From contig DASSBG010000046.1 in assembly GCA_035699085.1 (NCBI GenBank), forward strand, positions 1-64,000: a DNA stretch of 64,000 nt, in the 5' to 3' direction. This document shows positions 1 through 7,439 of the stretch, piece after piece. A program made the translations under genes and the position numbers. The stretch comes from DASSBG01 sp035699085. GTDB lineage: Bacteria > Pseudomonadota > Gammaproteobacteria > Xanthomonadales > Rhodanobacteraceae. The notes under the pieces are model-generated. The model saw only the letters and a program-made list of their open reading frames with translations. It was not told where the DNA came from and searched no databases. The stretch's first letter is position 1. Each line of letters opens with the position of its first letter.

Positions 1-47
1 AACACGTGTTTGGCCAAATCAATCCCGATCGTCGTAACCTTGTTCAT
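1..47 (-). CDS. IS110-family transposase, N-terminal fragment cut by the window edge
   Basis: Only the first 15 codons lie in the window. On the minus strand the frame reads MNKVTTIGIDLAKHVF from an ATG at 45-47, the hallmark N-terminus of IS110-family (DEDD-type) transposases, in which the first Asp of the catalytic DEDD set sits in the IGIDLAK motif. A purine-rich GGGGGCGAG lies just upstream of the ATG and can serve as ribosome binding site. The rest of the element is outside the window, so intactness cannot be judged. The element end must lie somewhere between about 48 and 136, because a genomic intergenic repeat starts at 137. Confidence 0.72.
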   Translation of the reverse strand, partial: MNKVTTIGIDLAKHV

Positions 48-136
48 GGGCTCGCCCCCGGCAATTTTCGGTGGAAGTGACATCTCACCACCGCTGGCAC
101 CAGATGCCTAATGCGCCGGGGGCGAGTCCATGTGAT

Positions 137-402
137 TACGATGCATCGGGGCTTCGGCGTGCTTTGTGCGCTTCGGCTTGGCCGCTTCCCTGGTCCCTGG
201 TCCCCGGTTCCCGGTCCCCGGTCTCTGTCGCGGGTCACGTTGCCGACTTCGTCGGCTGTTGGGGTTCGCTTCGCTCACCGCCAACCTACGATGCATCGGG
301 GCTTCGGCGTGCTTTGTGCGCTTCGGCTTGGCTTCGGCGCTTCCCCGGTCCCCGGTCCCCGGTCCCCGGTCCCTGGTCCTGGTCCCCGGTCCCCGGTCGC
401 TA
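137..402. repeat. Duplicated 45-bp block with GGTCCCC-type heptamer arrays
   Basis: A perfect 45-bp direct repeat occurs at 137-181 and 287-331 (both begin TACGATGCATCGGGGCTTCG). Each copy is followed by a run of degenerate 7-bp units of the form CCCCGGT/CCCTGGT (about 187-224 and 343-402). Between the copies, 256-286 carries the GTTGGGGTTCGCTTCGCTCA motif that recurs elsewhere in the window. There is no plausible gene in 48-458. The open frames crossing it are low-complexity translations of the arrays. Confidence 0.8.
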
Positions 403-409
403 GTCCAAG

Positions 410-438
410 AAAAAGCCCGGCACATGGCCGGGCTTTTT
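410..438 (-). terminator. Intrinsic terminator of the OmpA-like gene
   Basis: A perfect 12-bp stem (410-421 with 427-438, AAAAAGCCCGGC paired with GCCGGGCTTTTT) encloses a 5-nt loop. Read on the minus strand it is a GC stem followed by five T, 21 bases after the stop of the OmpA-like gene. The symmetric A and T tracts mean it could also work on the plus strand. Confidence 0.85.
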
Positions 439-458
439 CGGTACGCGGTGAACCCGGC

Positions 459-1652
459 TTACATGCCCGACGACGATGCGGCCGCGGGCTGGTTCGGGTT
501 CTGCACCACCAGCTCCGTGCGACGGTTCTGGGCACGGCCCTCGCGGGTCTTGTTGGTGGCGATCGGGCGGTCCTCGCCAAAGCCCTTGACCGCGACGATG
601 CGGTCCGGGTCGATGCCGTGCGAGGTCAGGTAGTCGTAGACGATCTGCGCGCGGCGCTCGGACAGCGCCTGGTTGTAGGCCTCGGTGCCGATCGAGTCGG
701 TGTGGCCGTCCAGTTCCACCTTGACCGCCGGATAGCGGGTCAAGGTGTCGACTGCCTGGTCGAGGATGGCGACCGAGTCGGCGGTCGGCTCCTGCAGGGT
801 CGGCGCGATGTCGTCCTCGCCCTTGCTCGGGCGGTCGAACTTGAAGTTCACGCCGCGCAGGTCGATGACCACCGGCTTGGCGCAGCCATCCGGGCCGACG
901 ATGGTGCCGGCGGCCGTGTCGGCACACTGGTCGGTGCAGTTGTCGACGCCGTCGTTGTCGTCATCAAGGGTAGAACAATCGACCGGCGGCGGCGGTGCTG
1001 GCTGCGCCACCGGAGCCGGCGCCTCCACCGGCTGCGGCGCCTCACCCAGGCGGAAGACGAAGCTGACGCCGAGCAACCAGTCGCCATAGCCGCCGTTTTC
1101 CGGGAATGTCTCGTTGTCCCAGTCGTAGCGGTAGCCGGCCTCGGCGCGGAAGTCGACGTTCTCACTCACGGCACGGGCCAGGCCGACGCCGAGCTGCGCA
1201 CCCGGCTGCCAGCCGTGGTGGGCATCGCTGGCGTGGTGGATACCCATGCCGGCGACCATCAGGTAGGGCCGCCAGCTGCCGCGCTGGCCGGCATAGAAGC
1301 GCATGGCCACGCCGTAGCTGTTGCTGTTCCAGCGGCCGGCGAAATGGTTGCGGCCATTGGGGTTGTCGCGGTCACGACCGGTGTGGTCGTAGAAGATGTC
1401 CATGGAGATGTTGGGCGTGAAGAAACGGCCCACGGCCAACCCGTAGTACAACTGGCGACTGTTGGTGTGGCGGTCGGTGTCGTTGTAGTAGCCGCCGACG
1501 CTCGGGGCGATGTACCAGCGCATGTCGACCGGTGTCTCGGTCGTCATTGCCATGTCGTTCTCGTACATCGTGTCCTGCGCGTCCTGCGCATGAACGACGC
1601 CGGCGGCGCCCAGTGCCAGGGCAAAAAGCAGCATCAAGCCCTTGTTTTTCAT
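459..1652 (-). CDS. OmpA-family outer membrane protein (beta-barrel, TSP3 loop, peptidoglycan-binding domain)
   Basis: The 397-aa precursor starts with a typical signal peptide (MKNKGLMLLFALALGAAGVVHA, cleavage near residue 22). Residues about 35-205 form an aromatic-rich OmpA-like beta-barrel that ends in Phe (VSFVFRLG). A proline-rich linker and a thrombospondin type-3-like calcium loop (DDDNDGVDNCTDQC) follow. The C-terminal 130 residues are an OmpA/MotB domain with the peptidoglycan-contact signature LDGHTDSIGT and QALSERRAQ. It probably anchors the outer membrane to the cell wall. An 11-residue tail after the OmpA domain is Ala/Ser-rich. The gene stands alone, with its own terminator. 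Confidence 0.92.
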   Translation of the reverse strand: MKNKGLMLLFALALGAAGVVHAQDAQDTMYENDMAMTTETPVDMRWYIAPSVGGYYNDTDRHTNSRQLYYGLAVGRFFTPNISMDIFYDHTGRDRDNPNGRNHFAGRWNSNSYGVAMRFYAGQRGSWRPYLMVAGMGIHHASDAHHGWQPGAQLGVGLARAVSENVDFRAEAGYRYDWDNETFPENGGYGDWLLGVSFVFRLGEAPQPVEAPAPVAQPAPPPPVDCSTLDDDNDGVDNCTDQCADTAAGTIVGPDGCAKPVVIDLRGVNFKFDRPSKGEDDIAPTLQEPTADSVAILDQAVDTLTRYPAVKVELDGHTDSIGTEAYNQALSERRAQIVYDYLTSHGIDPDRIVAVKGFGEDRPIATNKTREGRAQNRRTELVVQNPNQPAAASSSGM

Positions 1653-1930
1653 TGCGTTCTCCTGTTCGTGTCAACGCCCGCGCAAGCGAACTTGCGAACA
1701 ACCGCGCATACGGGCCGGAATTTCTGCAGTCGCGCCCGCGGACAACAGCATACTGCGCATCCTGAAGGCGTCGGCGGCATATTAGCAAAAAAAAAACAAT
1801 TCCCCGACATGGGGGCGCCCGGGCATTCACGATGGAGTCACCGGGCGGAAGCCCCCGGCGGCTGCTGGATCGGCTGGCGCCGCCGGCGCGTGGACGCCGG
1901 CCCGCGATCGTTGCGAACCCGGTGCCGGTC

Positions 1931-3379
1931 TCAGGCGCCGGCGAGCAGGCCCATGAAGCGCTGCACCGGGGTGGCGTCGAAGGCCACCGGATCGGCGTCG
2001 AGGGCCAGGATGGCCTCGGCCTGCGCCGGCAGCTGCGCACGCAGCGCCCGCTCCAGTTTGTCACGCATCAGCGGCAGCCCCTCGGCACGGCGCTCGCGGT
2101 GGCCGATCGGCACGTCGATCGCAATCCGCTCGCTGTGGCTGCCATCGCGGTAGAAAACCTGCACGGCGTTGCCGATGTAGCGCTTCGCCGGATCGAAGTA
2201 GTCGCGGGTGAAGTCGGGGTTCTCGCGCACCTCCATGCGCTCGCGCAGGGCGTCGATGCGGGGGTCGGCGGCGATGTCGTCGCCGTAGTCATCGGCCACC
2301 AGGCGGCCGAAGATCAGGCCAATGGCGGTCATGTACTGGATGCAGTGGTCGCGGTCGGCGTAGTTGGCCAGCGGGCCGGTCTTGTCGATGATGCGGGCGC
2401 CGGCTTCCTGGGTTTCGATCACCACGCGCTCGATGTCGTCCAGGCGGCCGGCCACTTCTTGGTGAAGCTTCATGGCGGCTTCCACCGCGGTCTGCGCGTG
2501 GAATTCGGCCGGGAAGCTGATCTTGAACAGCACGTTCTCCATCACGTAGCTGCCCAGCGGCCGCTCGAACTCGAAAGGCTTGCCGCCGAAGGCGACGTCA
2601 TAGAAACCCCAGACCGGCGCCGACAGCGCCGACGGATAGCCCGGTTCGCCGGCCACGGCGTCCAGCGCCAGGGTCACGGCGCGGCGGCAGGCATCGCCTG
2701 CGGCCCAGCTCTTGCGCGGACCGGTGTTGGGCGCGTGCCGGTAGGTACGCAGCGCGCCGTTGTCGATCCAGCTGTTGGAGACGGCGTTGATGATCTGCTC
2801 GTGGCTGCCGCCGAGCATCGCCGTGGCCACCGCGGTGGAGGCCAGCCGCACCAGGATCACGTGGTCCATGCCGGCGCGGTTGAAGCTGTTGCGCAGCGCG
2901 TAGCAGCCCTGGATCTCGTGGGCCTTGATCGCGGCCGTTAGTACGTCGCGCATGGTCAGGCCGGCATCGCCGTCGCGTTCCGCCTTGCGGCTGAGGTAGT
3001 CGGCCACGGCGAGGATCGCGCCGAGATTGTCGGACGGGTGGCCCCACTCCGCCGCCAGCCAGGTGTCGTTGAAGTCCAGCCAGCGGATCTGCGTGCCGAT
3101 GCAGAAAGCCGCCTGCGCGGGATCCAGCTCCAGCGCCGTGGCCGGCACGCGGGCGCCGCCTGCCAGCGTCGCGCCCTGCACCAGCGGCGCCAGGTGGCGG
3201 GTGCACTGCGGAAACTTCATCGCCAGCATGGCGCAGGCCAGCGCGTCCATCAGCATGTGCCGCGCCGTGTCGTAGGCCAACGCCGACTCGATCGTCGTGG
3301 TGGCGACGTAGTCGGCGATGTCGACCATCGGCTGGTCGGGCTGCGGGCGCTTGGCGGAGCGGGTGGCGTCGGTGCTCAT
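1931..3379 (-). CDS. prpD: MmgE/PrpD family protein, probable 2-methylcitrate dehydratase
   Basis: The 482-aa protein matches the length of PrpD (about 483 aa), which dehydrates 2-methylcitrate to 2-methyl-cis-aconitate in propionate catabolism. It carries the family features LDFNDTWLAAEWGHPSDN near residue 120, a conserved KAHEIQG segment and the C-terminal substrate domain with SFPAEFHAQTAVE. The start is the ATG of MSTDATRSAK; upstream in-frame sequence is low-complexity and unlike the family. No prpB, prpC or acnD lies next to it, so the specific substrate is inferred from similarity only. Other MmgE/PrpD members act on different citrate-like acids. Confidence 0.85.
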   Translation of the reverse strand: MSTDATRSAKRPQPDQPMVDIADYVATTTIESALAYDTARHMLMDALACAMLAMKFPQCTRHLAPLVQGATLAGGARVPATALELDPAQAAFCIGTQIRWLDFNDTWLAAEWGHPSDNLGAILAVADYLSRKAERDGDAGLTMRDVLTAAIKAHEIQGCYALRNSFNRAGMDHVILVRLASTAVATAMLGGSHEQIINAVSNSWIDNGALRTYRHAPNTGPRKSWAAGDACRRAVTLALDAVAGEPGYPSALSAPVWGFYDVAFGGKPFEFERPLGSYVMENVLFKISFPAEFHAQTAVEAAMKLHQEVAGRLDDIERVVIETQEAGARIIDKTGPLANYADRDHCIQYMTAIGLIFGRLVADDYGDDIAADPRIDALRERMEVRENPDFTRDYFDPAKRYIGNAVQVFYRDGSHSERIAIDVPIGHRERRAEGLPLMRDKLERALRAQLPAQAEAILALDADPVAFDATPVQRFMGLLAGA

Positions 3380-3471
3380 GGCGTCGGTTTTCCGTTGGCA
3401 AAACTCCATTTTAACGCGCCGCGCGGGACAGCTTGACGGCGCGCGCCGGCGCTGCCCACAATGGCACCTCC

Positions 3472-3560
3472 CGAAGGGGAGTAGCTCCGAAGCGCAACGA
3501 TCGTCATCACGGGCCCCGGCCCCGGTCGTTGCAGCGGCCCTGCCGCGAGCGAGACCTTCG
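3472..3560 (+). promoter_or_regulatory. yybP-ykoY manganese riboswitch aptamer
   Basis: The two conserved internal loops of the yybP-ykoY (Mn2+) riboswitch are visible: GGGGAGTAGC at 3476-3485 and GAGACCTT at 3551-3558. The closing P1 helix is CGAAGG (3472-3477) with CCTTCG (3555-3560). Inner helices are CAACGATCG/CGGTCGTTG and the GCGGCCCTGCCGC hairpin. Downstream, GAAGGCGCT (3596-3604) can pair with AGCGCTTC (3624-3631), which sits between the ribosome binding site and the start codon. This suggests control of translation initiation. Known members turn on Mn2+ exporters when Mn2+ is high. Confidence 0.88.
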
Positions 3561-3631
3561 TGACGAGCCGTCGTGCGCGCGTGCGGCTGCGTTGCGAAGG
3601 CGCTGCGCGCGCAGCATGTAAGGAGCGCTTC

Positions 3632-4321
3632 TTGGACTGGTCCAGCCCCACCTTCTTTTCCGGCCTCATCAGCATCATCCTGATCGACCTGGTGCTGGCC
3701 GGCGACAACGCCGTGGTGATCGCGCTGGCCGCGCGCCGGCTGCCGCACAAGCTGCGCCTGCGGGCCATCTTCTGGGGTGCCTTCGGCGCCATCGCCGTCC
3801 GCGTCGGCATGACCGCGGCGGTTATCCACCTGCTGAAGATCACGGGTCTGATGCTGGTCGGCGGACTGGTCCTGCTGCCGATCGCCTGGCGGCTTCTGCG
3901 CCACAACGACGACAGCAACCCGCACATCAAGGAGGCCAGCGGCTTCTGGTCGGCGATGGCCACCATCATCACGGCCGACGCCTTGATGGGGCTGGACAAC
4001 GTGCTGGCCATCGCCGGCGCCTCTAAAGGCCATCTAGGGCTGGTGGTCATCGGGCTGCTGATCAGCGTGCCGCTGGTGGTCTGGGGCTCGACCATCATCC
4101 TCAAGCTGATGGACAGGTTTCCGTTCATTGTCTACATCGGCGCCGGGACCATCGCCTGGACCGCCGCGCGCATGATCACCCACGACAAGCTGGTGGAGGC
4201 CTGGTTCGACAGCCACGACGCGCTGCGCTACCTCGTCGACGCGCTGCTGGTGGCCGGCTTGCTCGGCCTCGGCTGGCTGGTTCGCTACCTGGCCAAGCGT
4301 CGACGGCCGCGCGAGACTTGA
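3632..4321 (+). CDS. TerC/YjbE-family integral membrane protein, probable Mn2+ exporter
   Basis: The 229-aa protein has about seven membrane segments and the paired acidic motifs of the TerC family, GDNAVVIALAARRLP near residue 22 and MGLDNVLAIAG near residue 120, which form the cation path. The chosen start is TTG (MDWSSPTFFSG). It is the only start with a good Shine-Dalgarno (AAGGAG, 6 nt away), and it follows directly after the riboswitch. An upstream in-frame GTG at 3560 lies inside the aptamer and is rejected. The YjbE subfamily is characteristically preceded by yybP-ykoY leaders, which supports a role in exporting excess manganese from the cytoplasm. Confidence 0.9.
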   Translation: MDWSSPTFFSGLISIILIDLVLAGDNAVVIALAARRLPHKLRLRAIFWGAFGAIAVRVGMTAAVIHLLKITGLMLVGGLVLLPIAWRLLRHNDDSNPHIKEASGFWSAMATIITADALMGLDNVLAIAGASKGHLGLVVIGLLISVPLVVWGSTIILKLMDRFPFIVYIGAGTIAWTAARMITHDKLVEAWFDSHDALRYLVDALLVAGLLGLGWLVRYLAKRRRPRET

Positions 4322-4435
4322 AACGTGAGACGGCTCTGGGGATGCTCCCCCTGACGCCGGCCCGTCGCTCACGTGCCCCTGGTGCATCTGCGCTCCGCTT
4401 GGCTGGCGACGTGGTTCATGCTGCCGACTGCGTCG

Positions 4436-4567
4436 GCTGTTGGGGTTCGCTTCGCTCACCGCCAAGCTGCGATGCATCCGGGCTTGGACAGGCTTCGCGG
4501 TCGTTTCCCTGCTCCCTGCTCCCTGCTCCCTGCTCCCTGCTCCCTGCTCCCTGCTCCCTGCTCCCTG
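4436..4567. repeat. GTTGGGGTTCGC repeat followed by eight GCTCCCT heptamers
   Basis: The gap between the TerC gene and fadH (4322-4631) holds no gene. It contains a copy of the GTTGGGGTTCGCTTCGCTCA motif (about 4438-4470), then a GATGCATCCGGGCTTGG block related to the 45-bp repeat near 137, then a perfect tandem array of eight GCTCCCT units at 4511-4566. The order (motif, GATGCATC block, heptamer array) is the same as at 256-402, so this is one composite repeat with a changed heptamer sequence. Confidence 0.82.
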
Positions 4568-4631
4568 CCCGCTTGCCTGCCGCCGCCCGCGCAGGCATGC
4601 TCGAACGACCGTTTGAACGAGCCGCGCCGCC

Positions 4632-6644
4632 GTGACCCATCCGCATCTGTTCGCGCCGCTGCAGCTGGGCCACATCACGCTGCCCAACCGCGTGCTGATG
4701 GGCTCGATGCACACCGGCCTGGAGGACCACGCGCGCGACTACGGCAAGCTCGCCGCCTATTTCGCCGAGCGCGCACGCGGCGGCGTCGGCCTGATGGTGA
4801 CTGGCGGCATCGCGCCCAACATCGAAGGTTGGCTCAAGCCTTTCGGCGGGCGCCTTTCGATGCCGTGGCACCTCGGCCGCCACCGCACGCTGACGGATGC
4901 GGTGCACGCCGAGGGCGCGCGCATCTGCCTGCAGATCCTGCACGCGGGGCGTTATGGCTACCATCCCCTGTCGGTTGCGCCGTCACGGATCAAGGCGCCG
5001 ATCACGCCCTTCACGCCGCGTGCGCTCGGCCTCCGGGGCATCGAGCGCACCATCGCGGCCTTCGTGCGCTGCGCGCAGCTGGCCCGCGAGGCCGGCTACG
5101 ACGGCGTCGAGATCATGGGCTCGGAGGGCTACCTCATCAACGAGTTCCTGGTCGCGCGCACCAACACCCGCGCGGACGCCTGGGGCGGCGACTTCGCGCG
5201 GCGCATGCGCTTTCCGGTGGAGATCGTGCGGCGCACGCGTGAGGCGGTCGGCGCGGATTTCATCATCATCTACCGACTGTCGATGCTCGACCTGGTCAAG
5301 GACGGCTCGAACTGGCCCGAGGTGGTGCAGCTGGCGCAGGCGGTCGAGGCGGCCGGTGCCAGCCTCATCAACACCGGGATCGGCTGGCATGAGGCGCGCG
5401 TACCCACCATCGTCACCTCGGTGCCGCGCGGGGCGTTCACCTGGGCGACGCGGCGGCTGAAGGACGCAGTGTCATTGCCGCTGATCACCACCAACCGCAT
5501 CAACACGCCCGAGCTGGCCGAGCGCATCCTCGCCAGCGGCGACGCCGACATGGTGTCGATGGCGCGCCCGTTCCTGGCCGACCCGCACTGGGTGCGCAAG
5601 GCCGCTGCCAACCAAGCCGATTCGATCAACACCTGCATCGCCTGCAACCAGGCCTGCCTGGACAACGTCTTCGCCAACAAGCGCGCCTCGTGCCTGGTCA
5701 ACCCGCGTGCTTGTTACGAGACGGAGCTGCGGCTTGAGCCGGCGGCGCAGGCGAGGCGCTATGCGGTGGTCGGCGCGGGGCCGGCCGGCATGGCCTGTGC
5801 GCTGACCCTCGCCGAGCGTGGGCATGCGGTGACGCTGTTCGAGCGCGACGCGGAGATCGGCGGCCAGTTCCGCATGGCCATGCGTATCCCCGGCAAGGAG
5901 GATTATGCCGAGACCCTGCGCTATTACCGCCACCAGTTGCCCGCGCTGGGCGTCGAGCTGCGCCTGTCTATCCAGCCTGAAGTCGACATGCTGCGCGGCT
6001 TCGACGCGGTCGTGGTCGCCACCGGCGTGTTGCCGCGGCAGGTCGACATTCCCGGCTGCGAGCACCCGATGGTGCTGGGTTACGACGAGCTACTGGCCGG
6101 TGGCGCCGAAGTCGGCGCGCGCGTTGCCATCATCGGCGCCGGCGGCATCGGCTTCGATGTCGGCGAGTTTCTGGTGCAGCCGGCACCCTCGCCGACCACC
6201 AGCATCCCGCGCTGGAGCGCGGAGTGGGGCGTGGACCTCGACTACGCACACCGCGGCGGCCTCGCGCCAGCGGCAGTGGAACCGGCGGCGCGCGTCGTGT
6301 GGCTGCTGCAGCGGACGCCGGGCCGCCTCGGCACGCGCCTCAACAAGACCACTGGTTGGGTCCACCGCGCCAGCCTGCGGGCCAGGCAGGTGCGCATGCT
6401 GGGCGGCGTGAGCTACCGCCGCATCGACGAGACCGGCCTGCACATCACGGTCGACGGCGAGGAGCGCACGCTGGCGGTCGACAACGTGGTGATCTGTGCC
6501 GGCCAGGAATCCAACCGCAGTCTGGCGGACGCCCTGACCGCCGCGGGTATCGCCACCCACGTCATTGGCGGCGCCGACGTCGCCGCCGAGCTGGACGCGC
6601 GCCGCGCCATCGAGCAAGCCACCCGCCTCGCCGCGACGTTGTAG
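4632..6644 (+). CDS. fadH: 2,4-dienoyl-CoA reductase (NADPH), FadH
   Basis: FadH reduces 2,4-dienoyl-CoA during beta-oxidation of unsaturated fatty acids, passing electrons NADPH-FAD-4Fe4S-FMN. The 670-aa length equals that of the E. coli enzyme (672). An FMN TIM barrel fills residues 1-370, with the active-site Tyr in MGSEGYLINEF and His in GIGWHEARVP. The 4Fe-4S cysteines are at about 335, 338, 342 and 354 (CIACNQAC...C). An FAD/NADPH module follows (VVGAGPAGMACA near 380 and AIIGAGGIGFD near 500). The start is GTG at 4632; the ribosome binding site is weak. It stands alone between two repeat-filled gaps. Confidence 0.95.
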   Translation: MTHPHLFAPLQLGHITLPNRVLMGSMHTGLEDHARDYGKLAAYFAERARGGVGLMVTGGIAPNIEGWLKPFGGRLSMPWHLGRHRTLTDAVHAEGARICLQILHAGRYGYHPLSVAPSRIKAPITPFTPRALGLRGIERTIAAFVRCAQLAREAGYDGVEIMGSEGYLINEFLVARTNTRADAWGGDFARRMRFPVEIVRRTREAVGADFIIIYRLSMLDLVKDGSNWPEVVQLAQAVEAAGASLINTGIGWHEARVPTIVTSVPRGAFTWATRRLKDAVSLPLITTNRINTPELAERILASGDADMVSMARPFLADPHWVRKAAANQADSINTCIACNQACLDNVFANKRASCLVNPRACYETELRLEPAAQARRYAVVGAGPAGMACALTLAERGHAVTLFERDAEIGGQFRMAMRIPGKEDYAETLRYYRHQLPALGVELRLSIQPEVDMLRGFDAVVVATGVLPRQVDIPGCEHPMVLGYDELLAGGAEVGARVAIIGAGGIGFDVGEFLVQPAPSPTTSIPRWSAEWGVDLDYAHRGGLAPAAVEPAARVVWLLQRTPGRLGTRLNKTTGWVHRASLRARQVRMLGGVSYRRIDETGLHITVDGEERTLAVDNVVICAGQESNRSLADALTAAGIATHVIGGADVAAELDARRAIEQATRLAATL

Positions 6645-6654
6645 CGGTGCTCTG

Positions 6655-6985
6655 CGAGCCGGGAATGGGGAATGGAGAATCGGGAATGGGCAGAGCCGCT
6701 TCGCCAAACCCATGCCACCGCTCACCGCCGGAAGCAGCAACGGCCATCCGCTCGTCGCCAGCGCAAGTGTCAGCTGGCGGTAGGTTGGCGGTGAGCCGCA
6801 GGCGAACCCCAACATCCACCCTGAGCCGTCATCCCGCGGCCGCGCAAGCGCGGTACCCGGAATCACAACCGGTGGCCGCCTCACCCATCTTCTTCGCAAC
6901 GTCAAGGAGATTCCGGACGAGCGGAGCGAGGCGAGCGTAGCGAGAGGGAGTATGCCCTGCCCTTCGGGCAGCTCCGGAATGACGG
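6655..6985. repeat. Composite intergenic repeat block (GGGAATG heptamers, GTTGGGG motif, CCGGAATGACGG palindrome)
   Basis: The 382-bp gap between fadH and the MAPEG gene carries no gene. In order it contains a short degenerate GGGAATG heptamer array (6660-6690), an inverted copy of the GTTGGGGTTCGC family (6774-6818), and a composite element from about 6893 to 6985. That element starts GCAACGTCAAGGAGATTCCG, has GGAGCGAGGCGAGCG and a GCCCTGCCCTTCGGGCAGC hairpin, and ends TCCGGAATGACGG. The same composite element recurs at 40910-41003. Confidence 0.78.
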
Positions 6986-7026
6986 TGGTGGCGGGCGCTC
7001 ACCGCTCGCGCTCACCGCCAGACGTC

Positions 7027-7428
7027 TTAGCCAACGATCAGCCAGGCCGCCACGTGCTGCCAGATCAGCAGCAGGGCCATGACCAGCAGCACCGCCCAGG
7101 TGCCGAGGACGCCGAGGAAACGGCCGGCCGAGACGCCACCGGTGGCGCTGATCCCGATGGCGTGGGCGATGCGCGCCAGCACCAGCACGATGCCGAACAG
7201 GTGCAGCAGCCAGATTCGCGTATGGTCGAGCTCCAGCGCCAGCAGCAGGATCAAAGCCAGTGGGACGTATTCGGCGAAGTTGCCGAAGGCGCGCATTCGC
7301 AGCTCCAGCCGCGCGTCGCCGCCGTGGCCGACACCCACCTGGCTGGTACGACGCTGCAGCGAGACGCGCAGCGCCAGCACCAGGGCGATCAGCGCGCACA
7401 GCGCCGCGTAGAATCCGGTGACATGCAT
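7027..7428 (-). CDS. MAPEG-family membrane protein
   Basis: The 133-aa protein has four predicted membrane helices and the MAPEG signature around LRVSLQRRTSQVGVGHGG...LRMRAFGNFAEYVPLALILL, including the conserved R-x-x-x-N-x-x-E glutathione-binding pattern. Bacterial MAPEG proteins of this size (YecN/Sll1147-like) are thought to be glutathione-dependent membrane enzymes, but the substrate is unknown. The start is the ATG of MHVTGFYAAL, 11 bp after the stop of the TMEM43-like gene. It is therefore the last gene of a recQ-led operon. Confidence 0.85.
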   Translation of the reverse strand: MHVTGFYAALCALIALVLALRVSLQRRTSQVGVGHGGDARLELRMRAFGNFAEYVPLALILLLALELDHTRIWLLHLFGIVLVLARIAHAIGISATGGVSAGRFLGVLGTWAVLLVMALLLIWQHVAAWLIVG

Positions 7429-7439
7429 CTCGGTGTTCC

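Noticed and set aside
111..2153. A 680-codon plus-strand frame at the left end
   Set aside because: It translates the intergenic heptamer arrays and then runs antisense through the OmpA-like gene, whose signal peptide, domains and terminator are clear.
3380..4033. N-terminal extension of the PrpD-like frame
   Set aside because: The extra 218 codons are antisense to the riboswitch and TerC gene and show no conserved domain. PrpD similarity begins at MSTDAT.
4511..4566. Possible CRISPR or satellite with function because of perfect tandem repetition
   Set aside because: A 7-bp unit is far too short for CRISPR. It is a simple tandem repeat.
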